Positions 1-8,001 of a stretch of 43,117 bases of DNA are shown here, one piece after another. Source of the stretch: Anaerolineales bacterium (GTDB lineage: Bacteria; Chloroflexota; Anaerolineae; Anaerolineales; Villigracilaceae); the NCBI GenBank assembly GCA_030018695.1, contig JASEHI010000015.1:1-43117 (forward strand), given 5' to 3'. The position numbers were made by a program, and so were the translations under genes. Below the pieces are notes generated by a model. The model was not told the origin of the DNA and did no database searches. It saw nothing but the letters and a program-made list of their open reading frames with translations. How positions within the stretch are numbered: the first letter of the stretch is position 1; the number at the start of each line of letters is the position of its first letter.

Positions 1-1
1 C

Positions 2-391
2 GCGCTGGACAAGACCTGCAGCGGCAGCGAGAAGGTGTTCATGCGGAACAACATCTTCCAGGGGCAGAAGGTCTTCTTCAATTCCGATGAAGATGCCTGC
101 TTTGCCTGGTACGATGACGAGTCCTCTCCCCCGATGCCGGCCAATCCCTTCGATGCGGCCTATTCGCTCATCACGGACGTTCGCTTCGGCAACGTGACGC
201 CCTGCCCCGGACCACACAACCTGTGCGATGTTTTTTCCGGCCTGCTGAACATCTCCATTAACGCCTTCGACGCGCACCTGCGGCCAGACAGCCCGGCGGT
301 CAACGCCGGGACAGCCGACGGCGCGCCGGCCGATGATTTCGACGGTCGTCCGCGCGGCGCCCAGCCGGACATCGGAGCATTTGAGCAGTGA
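2..391 (+). CDS. C-terminal part of a secreted parallel beta-helix protein (partial at window edge)
   Basis: The frame is open from base 2, so the gene starts before the window and only its last ~129 codons are visible. The tail ends in DFDGRPRGAQPDIGAFEQ. This matches the choice-of-anchor Q type terminus found on right-handed parallel beta-helix proteins of Chloroflexota and other environmental bacteria. Text such as AYSLITDVRF and SPAVNAGTADGAP is typical of the last helix coils before that terminus. It is probably a surface or secreted carbohydrate-binding or adhesive protein, but the catalytic part, if any, is not visible. The same tail recurs as a remnant at 5508-5615. The next gene starts 38 bp downstream on the same strand. 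Confidence 0.75.
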   Translation, partial: ALDKTCSGSEKVFMRNNIFQGQKVFFNSDEDACFAWYDDESSPPMPANPFDAAYSLITDVRFGNVTPCPGPHNLCDVFSGLLNISINAFDAHLRPDSPAVNAGTADGAPADDFDGRPRGAQPDIGAFEQ

Positions 392-429
392 TTGCCGCCA
401 AAGTCCGGGCCTGCGAAAGGAGCGCAAAA

Positions 430-2949
430 ATGAATCACAAGAATCTGATCCGCGCCATTCTGGGGATGGGGTTGTCACTAATACTGATTGTGGGCTGCGG
501 CCCGCAGGCGACGCCCACGCCGCCTTCCACAGAAGGGATCATCTTCACCGCCGAACGCACCAGCCTGCAAACCAGTGAATGCACCCTCCTGCGCTGGGAA
601 GTGACCATCGGCTTCGGCGTGACCCTCGACATGCAGCCGGTGGACAAGGTCGGCCAGATGGAGGTCTGCCCGACGGAGACGCGTGCCTACGAATTGAAAG
701 TTGACTTGGGCACGCACATCGAGACGCGCACGGTGGAGATCACCGTCAGCGGCGCGGGACCGGTTCCGGGTCCCGGCCCGGTTCCGCCGGGCGTACCAGC
801 CTACCAGTCCGGGACGTGGGTTAGCACTGGCGGGCCGCTGGGCGGGCTGGGCTACGATGTTCGCATGGACCCGCGCAACCCGGACGTGATGTACGTCACC
901 GACGCCTACGCCGGGGCCTTCAAAAGCACCGACGGCGGCGCGACCTGGTTCGCCATCAACAACGGCATCCAGCCTTATTTTGGGCCGTCCAACGACGGTA
1001 TCCCGATCTTCAGCCTGACGATTGACCCCAACAACCCGGATACGCTGTGGGCCGGCACGCAATTCACCAGCAACATCTATCGCAGCGACGATGCCGGGGA
1101 ATCCTGGCAGCAGATGAACACCGGAAGCAACGGCATCATCGAGGAGTTCCTTTCCACGCGCGGGTTCACCATCGAACTGGGCAATTCGAATGTAGTTTAT
1201 TTTGCCGCTGAAGTTTCGAGTTGGGAATGGAACAACCAGGCGCTTTCGGGCACCGGCCTGGACATGACCCGCGGCGTGGTCTACAAGACCACCGACGGCG
1301 GGCAAACGTGGACGTGCATCTGGTCCGGCGACAACCTGGCGCGCTACATCTGGATAAATCCGCAGGATCACAACCTGCTCTACGTCTCGACCGGCATCTT
1401 CGACCGTGAGGCGGCCAACAGCAACGCGGCAACCCTCGAACCCGGCGGCCTGGGTGTGCTGCGCTCGCGCGACGGCGGCGCGACCTGGGATGCCCTGGGC
1501 GCGGCCAATGGCTTCGATCCCGGCGACCTGTACATCGGCACCCTGTTCATGCACCCGCAAAATCCCGACATCCTGCTCGCCGGAGCCGGGAACGATCCGT
1601 ATTCGTGGAAAGTCGGGCGTGTGCTGGGCGGGGTCTATCTCACCGAAGACGGCGGCGATACCTGGACCGAAACGCTGGACGGCCACAACATCAGCGGCGT
1701 GGAGATTTGCACAAGCGACCCGAACATCGCCTACGCCAGCGCCCGCACCGGCTTCTTCCGCAGCACGGACGCCGGCCGCACCTGGCAGGAGATGGCTGGC
1801 GATGAATGGGGGCCGCCGGACGCGGTCGTCGGCTGGCCGATTGACATCCAGTGCGACCCGCGCGACGCGCAGCGCATCTTCGTCAATGCCTACGGCGGCG
1901 GCGGCTTCCTCAGCGAGGACGGCGGCGCGACCTGGATCGCTTCCAGCAAGGGCTACACCGGCGCGTTGACCCACAGCATCGCTGTTGCCTCGGACGATCC
2001 GGCGCGCGTCTACGTCGGCGCGCGCAGCGGGGTGTTCACCAGCGCGGACGGCGGTGAGAACTGGCTCGGCCTGAACTCGGGCGCGGCGCGTGACCTGGAG
2101 GGACTCTTCGTCTCCGTGGACCCGCTCGATCCGCGTCATCTCATCGCCATCTACCTGGATACCGGCCTGAGACCGAAGGTCTCGTTCGACGGCGGGCAGA
2201 CTTGGCAGGAGGGCGACGCAACCTTTGCAGCCGGGGGCGGGATCATCACCCGCATTGTTTTTTCACCGGCCACGCCTTCGCTCGTTTTGGCGACGGTGGG
2301 TGACAAAGGCTGCCGCGCTGACGCCGGCGACGGTTGCCGGTCGCAGCCGGGCGGCGGCGTCATCCGCTCCACCGACGGCGGCCTGACGTGGACGCAGACT
2401 TCGCTCGCCAGCGGGCAGGTGCAGGGCCTGGTATTCTCCGGCGACGGGCAGCGCGCCTACGCCGCCATCTACGACGGCCAACTGTACCGCTCGGACGACG
2501 GCGGCCAGGCCTGGGGACTGGTCAGCAGCAACCTGACCGCGCTGGTGCCCGCGCGCCCGGATCAGGATCCTGACGCGCCAGCGGTCGTTGTCTTCTCGCT
2601 GGCCGTGGATCCGTCCGATTCCAATAAGATTTTCGTTGGTTTCTATGGCGGTGGGCTGGCGCTCAGCCAGGACGGCGGCCAGACCTGGACGCTGTCTTCT
2701 GCCGGTATGTCGCCCGAGGCGATGGTGATCGCCATTGTGGTGGATCCGCACAACTCAAATGTAGTCTATGCCGGAACGTTGAACGGCGGTCTCTACTACT
2801 CGCTGGATGGCGGGCAGACCTGGACCGTACACAACAACGGCCTGTCCAACCGCGCCATCCGCGGCCTGGCGCTCTCGGCCGACGGCAGCGTGCTTTACGC
2901 CTCCACCGATGGCGCGGGCGTCTTCCGGCTGGGCACGCCGGGCAGGTGA
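430..2949 (+). CDS. Lipoprotein with Ig-like domain and BNR/Asp-box beta-propeller repeats
   Basis: The product is 839 aa. I chose ATG 430 because AAAGGAG at 416-422 lies 7 nt upstream and a lipoprotein signal follows (hydrophobic stretch, LIVGC with Cys23). The in-frame GTG at 388 overlaps the previous gene and has no such support. Residues ~35-115 look like an Ig-like beta-sandwich seen in Chloroflexota secreted proteins (ECTLLRW, VCPTETRAYEL). From ~130 to the end I count about 13 Asp-box motifs of the form S-x-D-G-G-x-T-W (for example STDGGATW, SLDGGQTW), as in sortilin/VPS10 and glycosidase propellers. No catalytic residues are evident. The likely role is an outer-surface lipoprotein with binding function. 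A second Asp-box lipoprotein follows at 3438. Confidence 0.85.
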   Translation: MNHKNLIRAILGMGLSLILIVGCGPQATPTPPSTEGIIFTAERTSLQTSECTLLRWEVTIGFGVTLDMQPVDKVGQMEVCPTETRAYELKVDLGTHIETRTVEITVSGAGPVPGPGPVPPGVPAYQSGTWVSTGGPLGGLGYDVRMDPRNPDVMYVTDAYAGAFKSTDGGATWFAINNGIQPYFGPSNDGIPIFSLTIDPNNPDTLWAGTQFTSNIYRSDDAGESWQQMNTGSNGIIEEFLSTRGFTIELGNSNVVYFAAEVSSWEWNNQALSGTGLDMTRGVVYKTTDGGQTWTCIWSGDNLARYIWINPQDHNLLYVSTGIFDREAANSNAATLEPGGLGVLRSRDGGATWDALGAANGFDPGDLYIGTLFMHPQNPDILLAGAGNDPYSWKVGRVLGGVYLTEDGGDTWTETLDGHNISGVEICTSDPNIAYASARTGFFRSTDAGRTWQEMAGDEWGPPDAVVGWPIDIQCDPRDAQRIFVNAYGGGGFLSEDGGATWIASSKGYTGALTHSIAVASDDPARVYVGARSGVFTSADGGENWLGLNSGAARDLEGLFVSVDPLDPRHLIAIYLDTGLRPKVSFDGGQTWQEGDATFAAGGGIITRIVFSPATPSLVLATVGDKGCRADAGDGCRSQPGGGVIRSTDGGLTWTQTSLASGQVQGLVFSGDGQRAYAAIYDGQLYRSDDGGQAWGLVSSNLTALVPARPDQDPDAPAVVVFSLAVDPSDSNKIFVGFYGGGLALSQDGGQTWTLSSAGMSPEAMVIAIVVDPHNSNVVYAGTLNGGLYYSLDGGQTWTVHNNGLSNRAIRGLALSADGSVLYASTDGAGVFRLGTPGR

Positions 2950-2955
2950 CAGGCA

Positions 2956-2986
2956 TGTGACGGTCACTTGCGAAGTGACTGTCACA
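2956..2986. repeat. Inverted repeat hairpin between lipoprotein genes
   Basis: Arms TGTGACGGTCACTT (2956-2969) and AAGTGACTGTCACA (2973-2986) pair at 13 of 14 positions around a GCG loop. No T-run follows, so it is not a classic intrinsic terminator. It may be an interspersed palindromic repeat or an mRNA 3'-end stabiliser. Confidence 0.75.
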
Positions 2987-3000
2987 TACGGAGATGAGAA

Positions 3001-3441
3001 ATGAAACGCATTTGTCGTCTCACCCTTCTCGTTCTTCTGGCCTGCGGGCTGGCAAGTCCCGCCCGCGCTTAAGAAGGAGCAACCTTTCGCGAAGAGGGCG
3101 ATTCGCTCATCCTCGAAAACGCCTCCGCCCGCTTCGTCTTCAGCAAGACCTTCCGCGGCGGACTGCACGAGATTGTTGATTTGCCCAGCGGCTCAACTTT
3201 TCACGATCAGGCCCTCCCCGCCGCCCTGTTCAACCTGACCGCCCTCAAACCCGACGGCAGCACGGAAGACATCAGCAGCCTCTCCCCGGGCGGGTTCACC
3301 TACCAGGGTGAGCAGACCCCCTCCGGCGCCCGCCTGACCCTGTCGTACACCAATCTGTCGGGCCGCCCGCTCTCCGTCGTCGCTACGATTACCCTGCCCG
3401 ACGACAGTCCCCGCGCCGAATCTGGAAAGGAGATACCATGA
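3001..3441 (+). pseudogene. Broken secreted protein: signal peptide followed at once by a stop codon
   Basis: ATG 3001 has GGAG 8 nt upstream and begins a clear signal peptide, MKRICRLTLLVLLACGLASPARA. The next codon, at 3070-3072, is TAA. The same frame then stays open to 3441 with protein-like text (ENASARFVFSK, GGLHEIVDLPSGSTF, GARLTLSYTNLSGRPL). This resembles the beta-sandwich start of large glycoside-hydrolase-like proteins such as the DUF6259 type, but I cannot confirm the family. The frame ends inside the ribosome-binding site and start codon of the next gene, so the C-terminal bulk has been deleted. Two lesions, a nonsense codon and a 3' truncation, argue for a true pseudogene. Confidence 0.7.
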
Positions 3442-5483
3442 AGGCAAAACTTGCAACTTTTACCCTTATCGCAGCCCTGATCGGTTCCATCCTCTCGTGC
3501 AACATACCCCTGCCCTCCGGCGGTCAGGGACCGGCCCCGGGCGGGGGGGCGGGCGCTTCGCCCGCGCCGGGATTGGGCCCTGTCGGCGTCTGGATGCCCT
3601 GCTCGTACGGCATGTACGGCGGCATCGTCCAAGCCCTGGCCGCCTCGCCGGATTACGGCGTGGATAAGACCGTCTTCGCGGCCACCTCGGAAGCCGGGAT
3701 TTTCAAATCCGTTGATGGCGGCAGCACCTGGCAAGCCGCCAACAACGGCCTGTGGATCAAACAGACAACCTCGCTCGCCATCTCGCCGGATTTCGCCGAC
3801 GATCACACCCTCTTCAGCGGCGGGATGCACATCGGCGTGATGATCTCCACCGATAGGGGCAATTCCTGGCAGGATGCGAATAACGGGATCACGCTTCTCC
3901 ACATTTATACCGTGGTTATCTCACCGGATTACAGCAGCGATCACACCCTCTTCGCCGGCACGGCAGGCGAAGGCATTTTCAAGACCGTTGATTCCGGCGC
4001 CAACTGGAGCGCGGTGAATACGGGGCTGGGCAATACGAACATCCTCTTTCTTGCGATCTCCCCCCAGTATCCAGCCGACCAGACCATTTTTGCGCTCACC
4101 AGCGGCGGGGTTTTCCGCTCTGGCAATGGCGGCGGCGAGTGGCAGGCGGTGAACAATGGCCTGAACACTACAGACGTTCGCTCGCTGGCGCTCTCGCCGG
4201 ATTTCGCGGACGATCACACGCTCTACCTCGGCACTGGCGGCGAAGGGGTTTTCGTCTCCCGCGACAGCGGCGACACATGGACGCAGGCCGGGCCTGCCGG
4301 CATGTATATCAACGCAGTGCTGGTTTCACCGGATTTCATGACCAACCAGACCGTTTTCGCCGGTGAAGGCAGTGTTGGCATTTTCAAGTCCACGGATGGC
4401 GGGAATACCTGGAACGGTTCCGACAGCGGATTGGCCGAAAATCATCAGATGGTCAGCCTGGCCGCCGCGCCGGATGGCACGCTCTTCGCCGGTCTGTACG
4501 GAGGCGGCGTCTACACCTCCGGCGATGGCGGCAGTTCCTGGCGCGACTCCAAGACCGGCATCACCGACATTTACCTGGGCGCCGTCGCCTCTTCGCCGGA
4601 CTTCGCCGCGGACCAGACCCTTTTCGCCGGCAGCAGCCACCAGGGCGTATTCCGCTCCACCGATGGCGGGAAAACGTGGGAAAAGACCACCGCCGATTTC
4701 ATCCAGGTGAATTCCCTGGCAGTCTCAGCAAACTACGGACAAGATCGCACCGTGTTCGCGGCCTCCGGCCTCAGCGGGATCAACAAATCCACCGATGGCG
4801 GTCTCTCCTGGCAAGCTGTCAACGCGGGGTTAGCCGACGCCGACATGACCGCCCTTGCTCTCTCGCCGGCCTTCCCCGATGACCAGACCCTGCTGGCAGG
4901 CTCGTACCGCGGCGCCCTCTACCGCTCCACCGATGGCGGGAGCACCTGGCTGGACCTGAACGCCGGTCTGCCGGAAAATACTGTAACCGCCCTGGCGTTC
5001 TCGCCCGATTTCGCCCGCGACCAGACGCTCTTTGCAGCCTCCTACCAGGGCGGGATCTACCTCTCCACCGATGGCGGCGGCACCTGGCGCGATGCCAGCG
5101 CAACCCTGCCCGGGCTGGCGGTCATGTCCATTGCCATCTCGCCCGATTTCGCCCACGACCGGACAATTTTCGTGGGCGTTGACAACCTGGGCATCTTCAA
5201 ATCCACCGACGGCGGCAACACCTGGAATAGCGCCAATGTTGGCTTCCCTTATACTATCTACTACCGCCTGGCGCTCTCCCCCACCTTCGCCTCCGATCAG
5301 ACGCTCTACGCGGCTTTCGTACACGTATACCAGTCCACCGATGGAGGCGCGGCCTGGTCTCCCTTTGGGACGGCGATCTGGCTCCGTTACGTAAACTCGC
5401 TGACCGTTTCAGCAGACGGCCAATTCCTCTACGCAGCTACGGATGGGGAAGGGTTGTTCTGCATGAAACTGGGCGGGGATTAA
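3438..5483 (+). CDS. Lipoprotein made of ~13 BNR/Asp-box repeats
   Basis: The product is 681 aa. It has AAAGGAG upstream of ATG 3438 and a lipoprotein signal ending ILSC (Cys21), followed by a Gly/Pro/Ala-rich linker (residues ~27-48). The rest is a regular series of ~45-residue units. Each has SPDF-A-D-x-T-L-F-G followed by an Asp-box such as KSTDGGNTW; I count about 13. This architecture predicts one or two beta-propellers on the cell surface. Individual repeats are strikingly similar to one another, which suggests recent internal expansion. It probably shares function with the lipoprotein at 430. Its start overlaps the tail of the pseudogene before it by 4 bp. Confidence 0.85.
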   Translation: MKAKLATFTLIAALIGSILSCNIPLPSGGQGPAPGGGAGASPAPGLGPVGVWMPCSYGMYGGIVQALAASPDYGVDKTVFAATSEAGIFKSVDGGSTWQAANNGLWIKQTTSLAISPDFADDHTLFSGGMHIGVMISTDRGNSWQDANNGITLLHIYTVVISPDYSSDHTLFAGTAGEGIFKTVDSGANWSAVNTGLGNTNILFLAISPQYPADQTIFALTSGGVFRSGNGGGEWQAVNNGLNTTDVRSLALSPDFADDHTLYLGTGGEGVFVSRDSGDTWTQAGPAGMYINAVLVSPDFMTNQTVFAGEGSVGIFKSTDGGNTWNGSDSGLAENHQMVSLAAAPDGTLFAGLYGGGVYTSGDGGSSWRDSKTGITDIYLGAVASSPDFAADQTLFAGSSHQGVFRSTDGGKTWEKTTADFIQVNSLAVSANYGQDRTVFAASGLSGINKSTDGGLSWQAVNAGLADADMTALALSPAFPDDQTLLAGSYRGALYRSTDGGSTWLDLNAGLPENTVTALAFSPDFARDQTLFAASYQGGIYLSTDGGGTWRDASATLPGLAVMSIAISPDFAHDRTIFVGVDNLGIFKSTDGGNTWNSANVGFPYTIYYRLALSPTFASDQTLYAAFVHVYQSTDGGAAWSPFGTAIWLRYVNSLTVSADGQFLYAATDGEGLFCMKLGGD

Positions 5484-5505
5484 TTCTTACGAAAGGGGAG
5501 AGGCC

Positions 5506-5615
5506 ATGAACTGGCCGGTTCGACCTACTACGTCCGCCCCGACGGCGCGCCGGCTGACGACTACGATGGCCGTCCGCGCGGCGCCCAGCCCGACATCGGC
5601 GCGTACGAGCAGTGA
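5506..5615 (+). pseudogene. Collapsed remnant of a parallel beta-helix gene
   Basis: AAAGGGGAG (5492-5500) precedes ATG 5506. The meaningful frame is offset from that ATG: reading from 5508 gives GSTYYVRPDG, a typical start of beta-helix proteins. It joins directly to GAPADDYDGRPRGAQPDIG and AYEQ, the choice-of-anchor Q terminus. The whole beta-helix middle is missing and the start codon is out of frame. The final ~75 bp are close to bases 316-398, so this is a paralogue of the gene at the window start, reduced by recombination to its two ends. Confidence 0.7.
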
Positions 5616-5754
5616 TCGCCTCCGATTCCCGTATTTAGGCACGGTTAGATTCTTGCCTGAAATACCTTTACAAATTGCTTCCAGGGTCGAGACAAGACTA
5701 TGCGATTTTGGGCGGCATATTTCTTGTATATTACCCAGATATGGGGTATGATAG

Positions 5755-6258
5755 CCCAAACAGGGGTATATTTCCATTGTTCGAAAGACAGGCGGAAGAG
5801 AATTAGTACAGGAAATTGTAAAGGTCATCTTCCCAAAAGCTGAACCGTGCCAAGACCCCAATGCTTTTGTTCTCGAGAAATACTTGGAGGATTTCATAGC
5901 CAGCAATTTCCATGCAATTTTCAAAGGAGAGTTGGAGATTTACGAAGATGCAGAAGGAAATGATGGTCAGCAGTATTCTACTGAAATCGGTACGATTGAT
6001 ATTTTGTCAATTGAGCCGAGGTCAAATTCGTTCGTTGTAATTGAACTTAAAAAAGGCCGTCCTTCCGATCAAGTGGTTGGTCAGATTCTTCGCTATATGG
6101 GATGGGTAAAACAAAATCTCTGCAAAAGCGGGCAAGGAGTAAAAGGGCTTGTCGTTTGCCGCGATCCCGACCCTAAATTATCTTATGCACTAGAGATGAC
6201 CAACAATATTGATGTTCGATACTACAGCATATCGTTCAAACTTCGAGAAGTTCCCTAA
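5755..6258 (+). pseudogene. N-terminally damaged endonuclease NucS/DUF91-like PD-(D/E)xK protein
   Basis: The frame is open from 5755, just after tandem stops at 5749-5754, but contains no ATG or GTG. The first possible start is TTG 5884, inside the conserved block LEKYLEDFIASNF. The C-terminal domain is recognisable: EIGTIDILSIE, VVIELKKG and DQVVGQILRYMGWVKQNL form the D...ExK nuclease core of the NucS C-terminal (PF01939-like) family. The codons are far more AT-rich than in neighbouring genes, which suggests foreign origin. The N-terminal domain is lost, or hidden behind a frameshift near 5740-5755 where ATGs exist in other frames. A functional short form from TTG 5884 cannot be excluded. 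Confidence 0.6.
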
Positions 6259-6274
6259 CACCGGCTCCAGCGGA

Positions 6275-6292
6275 CAGCGGCTTGCGCCGCTG
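6275..6292. other. Small perfect hairpin after the nuclease remnant
   Basis: CAGCGGC and GCCGCTG form a 7-bp stem around TTGC. It lies shortly after the nuclease-like frame ends. There is no T-tract, so terminator function is uncertain. Confidence 0.4.
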
Positions 6293-6385
6293 ATGGTACG
6301 CACCTGGCCAAAAGTGGCGCTAGAATGCAAACGAGTCTCGGCAGTCCCGCCGCTGCCAGTGAGCCATTCCGTTGGGCATAAATCC

Positions 6386-6420
6386 GTCCCGGCAACTCCC
6401 GCCGGGACAACCTTTTCCTG
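6386..6420 (+). terminator. Candidate intrinsic terminator upstream of the helicase gene
   Basis: GTCCCGGC (6386-6393) and GCCGGGAC (6401-6408) form an 8-bp perfect stem with a 7-nt loop, followed by AACCTTTTCC. The T-run is short, so termination may be weak. Confidence 0.45.
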
Positions 6421-6439
6421 AGGTAAAATCAACCCATTA

Positions 6440-6464
6440 CACTATCCACTGAATACTGACCACT
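6440..6464. repeat. ACTGANN heptamer repeat just before the helicase start codon
   Basis: The 25 bases before ATG 6465 read as degenerate 7-bp units (ACTATCC, ACTGAAT, ACTGACC, ACT). The same unit recurs inside two genes, at 11334-11366 and 20525-20565. It replaces the usual ribosome-binding-site region of the helicase, and no clear Shine-Dalgarno sequence is visible. Confidence 0.55.
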
Positions 6465-7994
6465 ATGAAGACCTCATTTACCCCCTCCAACACCGAACCC
6501 AACGATCCAATACCCGAAATAACCTTCGAACGATTGCCCGAGCGCTTGCGGGCGGCAGCCGCGCGCGTGGCCTGGACGCAGCTCATGCCCGTCCAGGCGC
6601 GCACGATCCCGTACCTGCTCGCCGGGCGGGAGATGATGGTCCAGGCGCGCACCGGCAGCGGTAAGACCGGCGCGTTCATCCTGCCCATGCTGGAGCGGCT
6701 CGACCCGGCGAAGCCTCACTGCCAGGCGCTCATTCTCGTCCCAACCCGCGAGCTTGCCCGGCAGGTCGGTCGGGAAGCCGAGACGCTGTGCGGCGAAGTG
6801 GGATTGCGTTCGGTTGCAGTCTACGGCGGCGTCGCGTATGGCGCGCAAATTGAAGCGCTCAAAGGAGGCGCACACATCGTCGTCGGTACGCCGGGGCGCG
6901 TGCTCGACCACCTGCTCAAGCGCACGCTTTCGCTCAAACATCTCAGGATGCTGGTCTTCGACGAAGCCGACCGCATGTTATCCATGGGTTTCTACCCGGA
7001 TATGAAACAGATCCAAAGCCACCTGCCGGAGCGCCCGGTCAGCACCAGCATGTTTTCAGCCACCTTCCCGGCCTCCGTCATGCGCACGGCGCGCGAGTTC
7101 ATGCACGCGCCGGAATTCATCAGCCTGAGCCGCGATCACGTCCACGTCACCGACACCGAGCATGTCTACTACGCTATTCCCGGCATGGACAAAGACCGCA
7201 CGCTCGTCCGCCTGATCGAGATCGAGAACCCGGCCGCGGCGATCATCTTTTGCAACACGAAAAACAGGGTCCATTACGTCACGGTCGTGTTGCAGCGCTA
7301 CGGATATGACGCCGACGAGTTGAGCGCCGACCTTTCGCAAGCGGAGCGCGAGCGGGTGCTGGAGCGTGTTCGCCGCGGGACGCTGCGTTTCCTGGTGGCG
7401 ACCGACGTCGCCGCGCGCGGCCTCGACATCCCCGAACTCTCCCACGTCTTCCAATACGAGACGCCCGAAGATACCGAGGGCTACATCCACCGCGCCGGGC
7501 GCACGGGGCGCGCCGGGGCCAGCGGAGTCGCAATTTCACTGACGAACAATGCCGAAAAATTCGCCCTCCAGCGCATCGCCAAACACTACGCCATGGACCT
7601 TCAAGAGCGACGCCTGCCATCCGACGCCGACGTGGAAGCGGTGGTTGCGGAACGTGTGACGGCCTTGCTCGAAGCCCGCCTGCGCGCGCGTGACAAGCTG
7701 CAAACCGAACGCAGCCAGCGCTTTGCACCCCTCGCCCGCAGCCTGATCGAGAACGAAGACGAGCTGCCCATCCTGACCATGCTGCTGGACGATTACTACC
7801 AGCAGATGCTGCACGCACCCTTGCCGCAGCCATCTGAGTCGCCAGCCTCTGCCGATGCGCAGCACCCTTCGATAAACTCACACCGTCCCGGTGACCTTCC
7901 GGGAGGGCAGCGCCTACTCGGTAGGCCTTCGGCGCCTCAAAGCCAGTCCAAGTCTGGCCGCGAGCGTTGGCGAAGAAAACCCCGAGGGCGATGA
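6465..7994 (+). CDS. DEAD-box ATP-dependent RNA helicase
   Basis: The product is 509 aa and carries all core motifs: Q motif (about residues 21-44), Walker A ARTGSGKT (61-68), PTRELA, TPGR, DEAD (165-168), SAT, IIFCNT, ATDVAARGLDI and HRAGRTGR (~342). Such enzymes unwind structured RNA using ATP and act in ribosome assembly, mRNA decay or cold adaptation. The C-terminal ~50 residues are a low-complexity, basic tail (SKSGRERWRRKPRGR). The DNA encoding it contains repeat-like text at 7890-7935, including a 13-mer also found near 9342-9352. There is no strong ribosome-binding site, because heptamer repeats occupy the leader. hutI follows 7 bp after the stop on the same strand. Confidence 0.93.
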   Translation: MKTSFTPSNTEPNDPIPEITFERLPERLRAAAARVAWTQLMPVQARTIPYLLAGREMMVQARTGSGKTGAFILPMLERLDPAKPHCQALILVPTRELARQVGREAETLCGEVGLRSVAVYGGVAYGAQIEALKGGAHIVVGTPGRVLDHLLKRTLSLKHLRMLVFDEADRMLSMGFYPDMKQIQSHLPERPVSTSMFSATFPASVMRTAREFMHAPEFISLSRDHVHVTDTEHVYYAIPGMDKDRTLVRLIEIENPAAAIIFCNTKNRVHYVTVVLQRYGYDADELSADLSQAERERVLERVRRGTLRFLVATDVAARGLDIPELSHVFQYETPEDTEGYIHRAGRTGRAGASGVAISLTNNAEKFALQRIAKHYAMDLQERRLPSDADVEAVVAERVTALLEARLRARDKLQTERSQRFAPLARSLIENEDELPILTMLLDDYYQQMLHAPLPQPSESPASADAQHPSINSHRPGDLPGGQRLLGRPSAPQSQSKSGRERWRRKPRGR

Positions 7995-8001
7995 TTTTAT
8001 T

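Noticed and set aside
478-2139. Long minus-strand frame opposite the Asp-box lipoprotein
   Set aside because: It is antisense to clear Asp-box repeats; GC-rich periodic sequence leaves the opposite strand open.
2956-2986. Intrinsic terminator after the first lipoprotein gene
   Set aside because: The stem is strong but no T-run follows, and a ribosome-binding site and start codon come right after.
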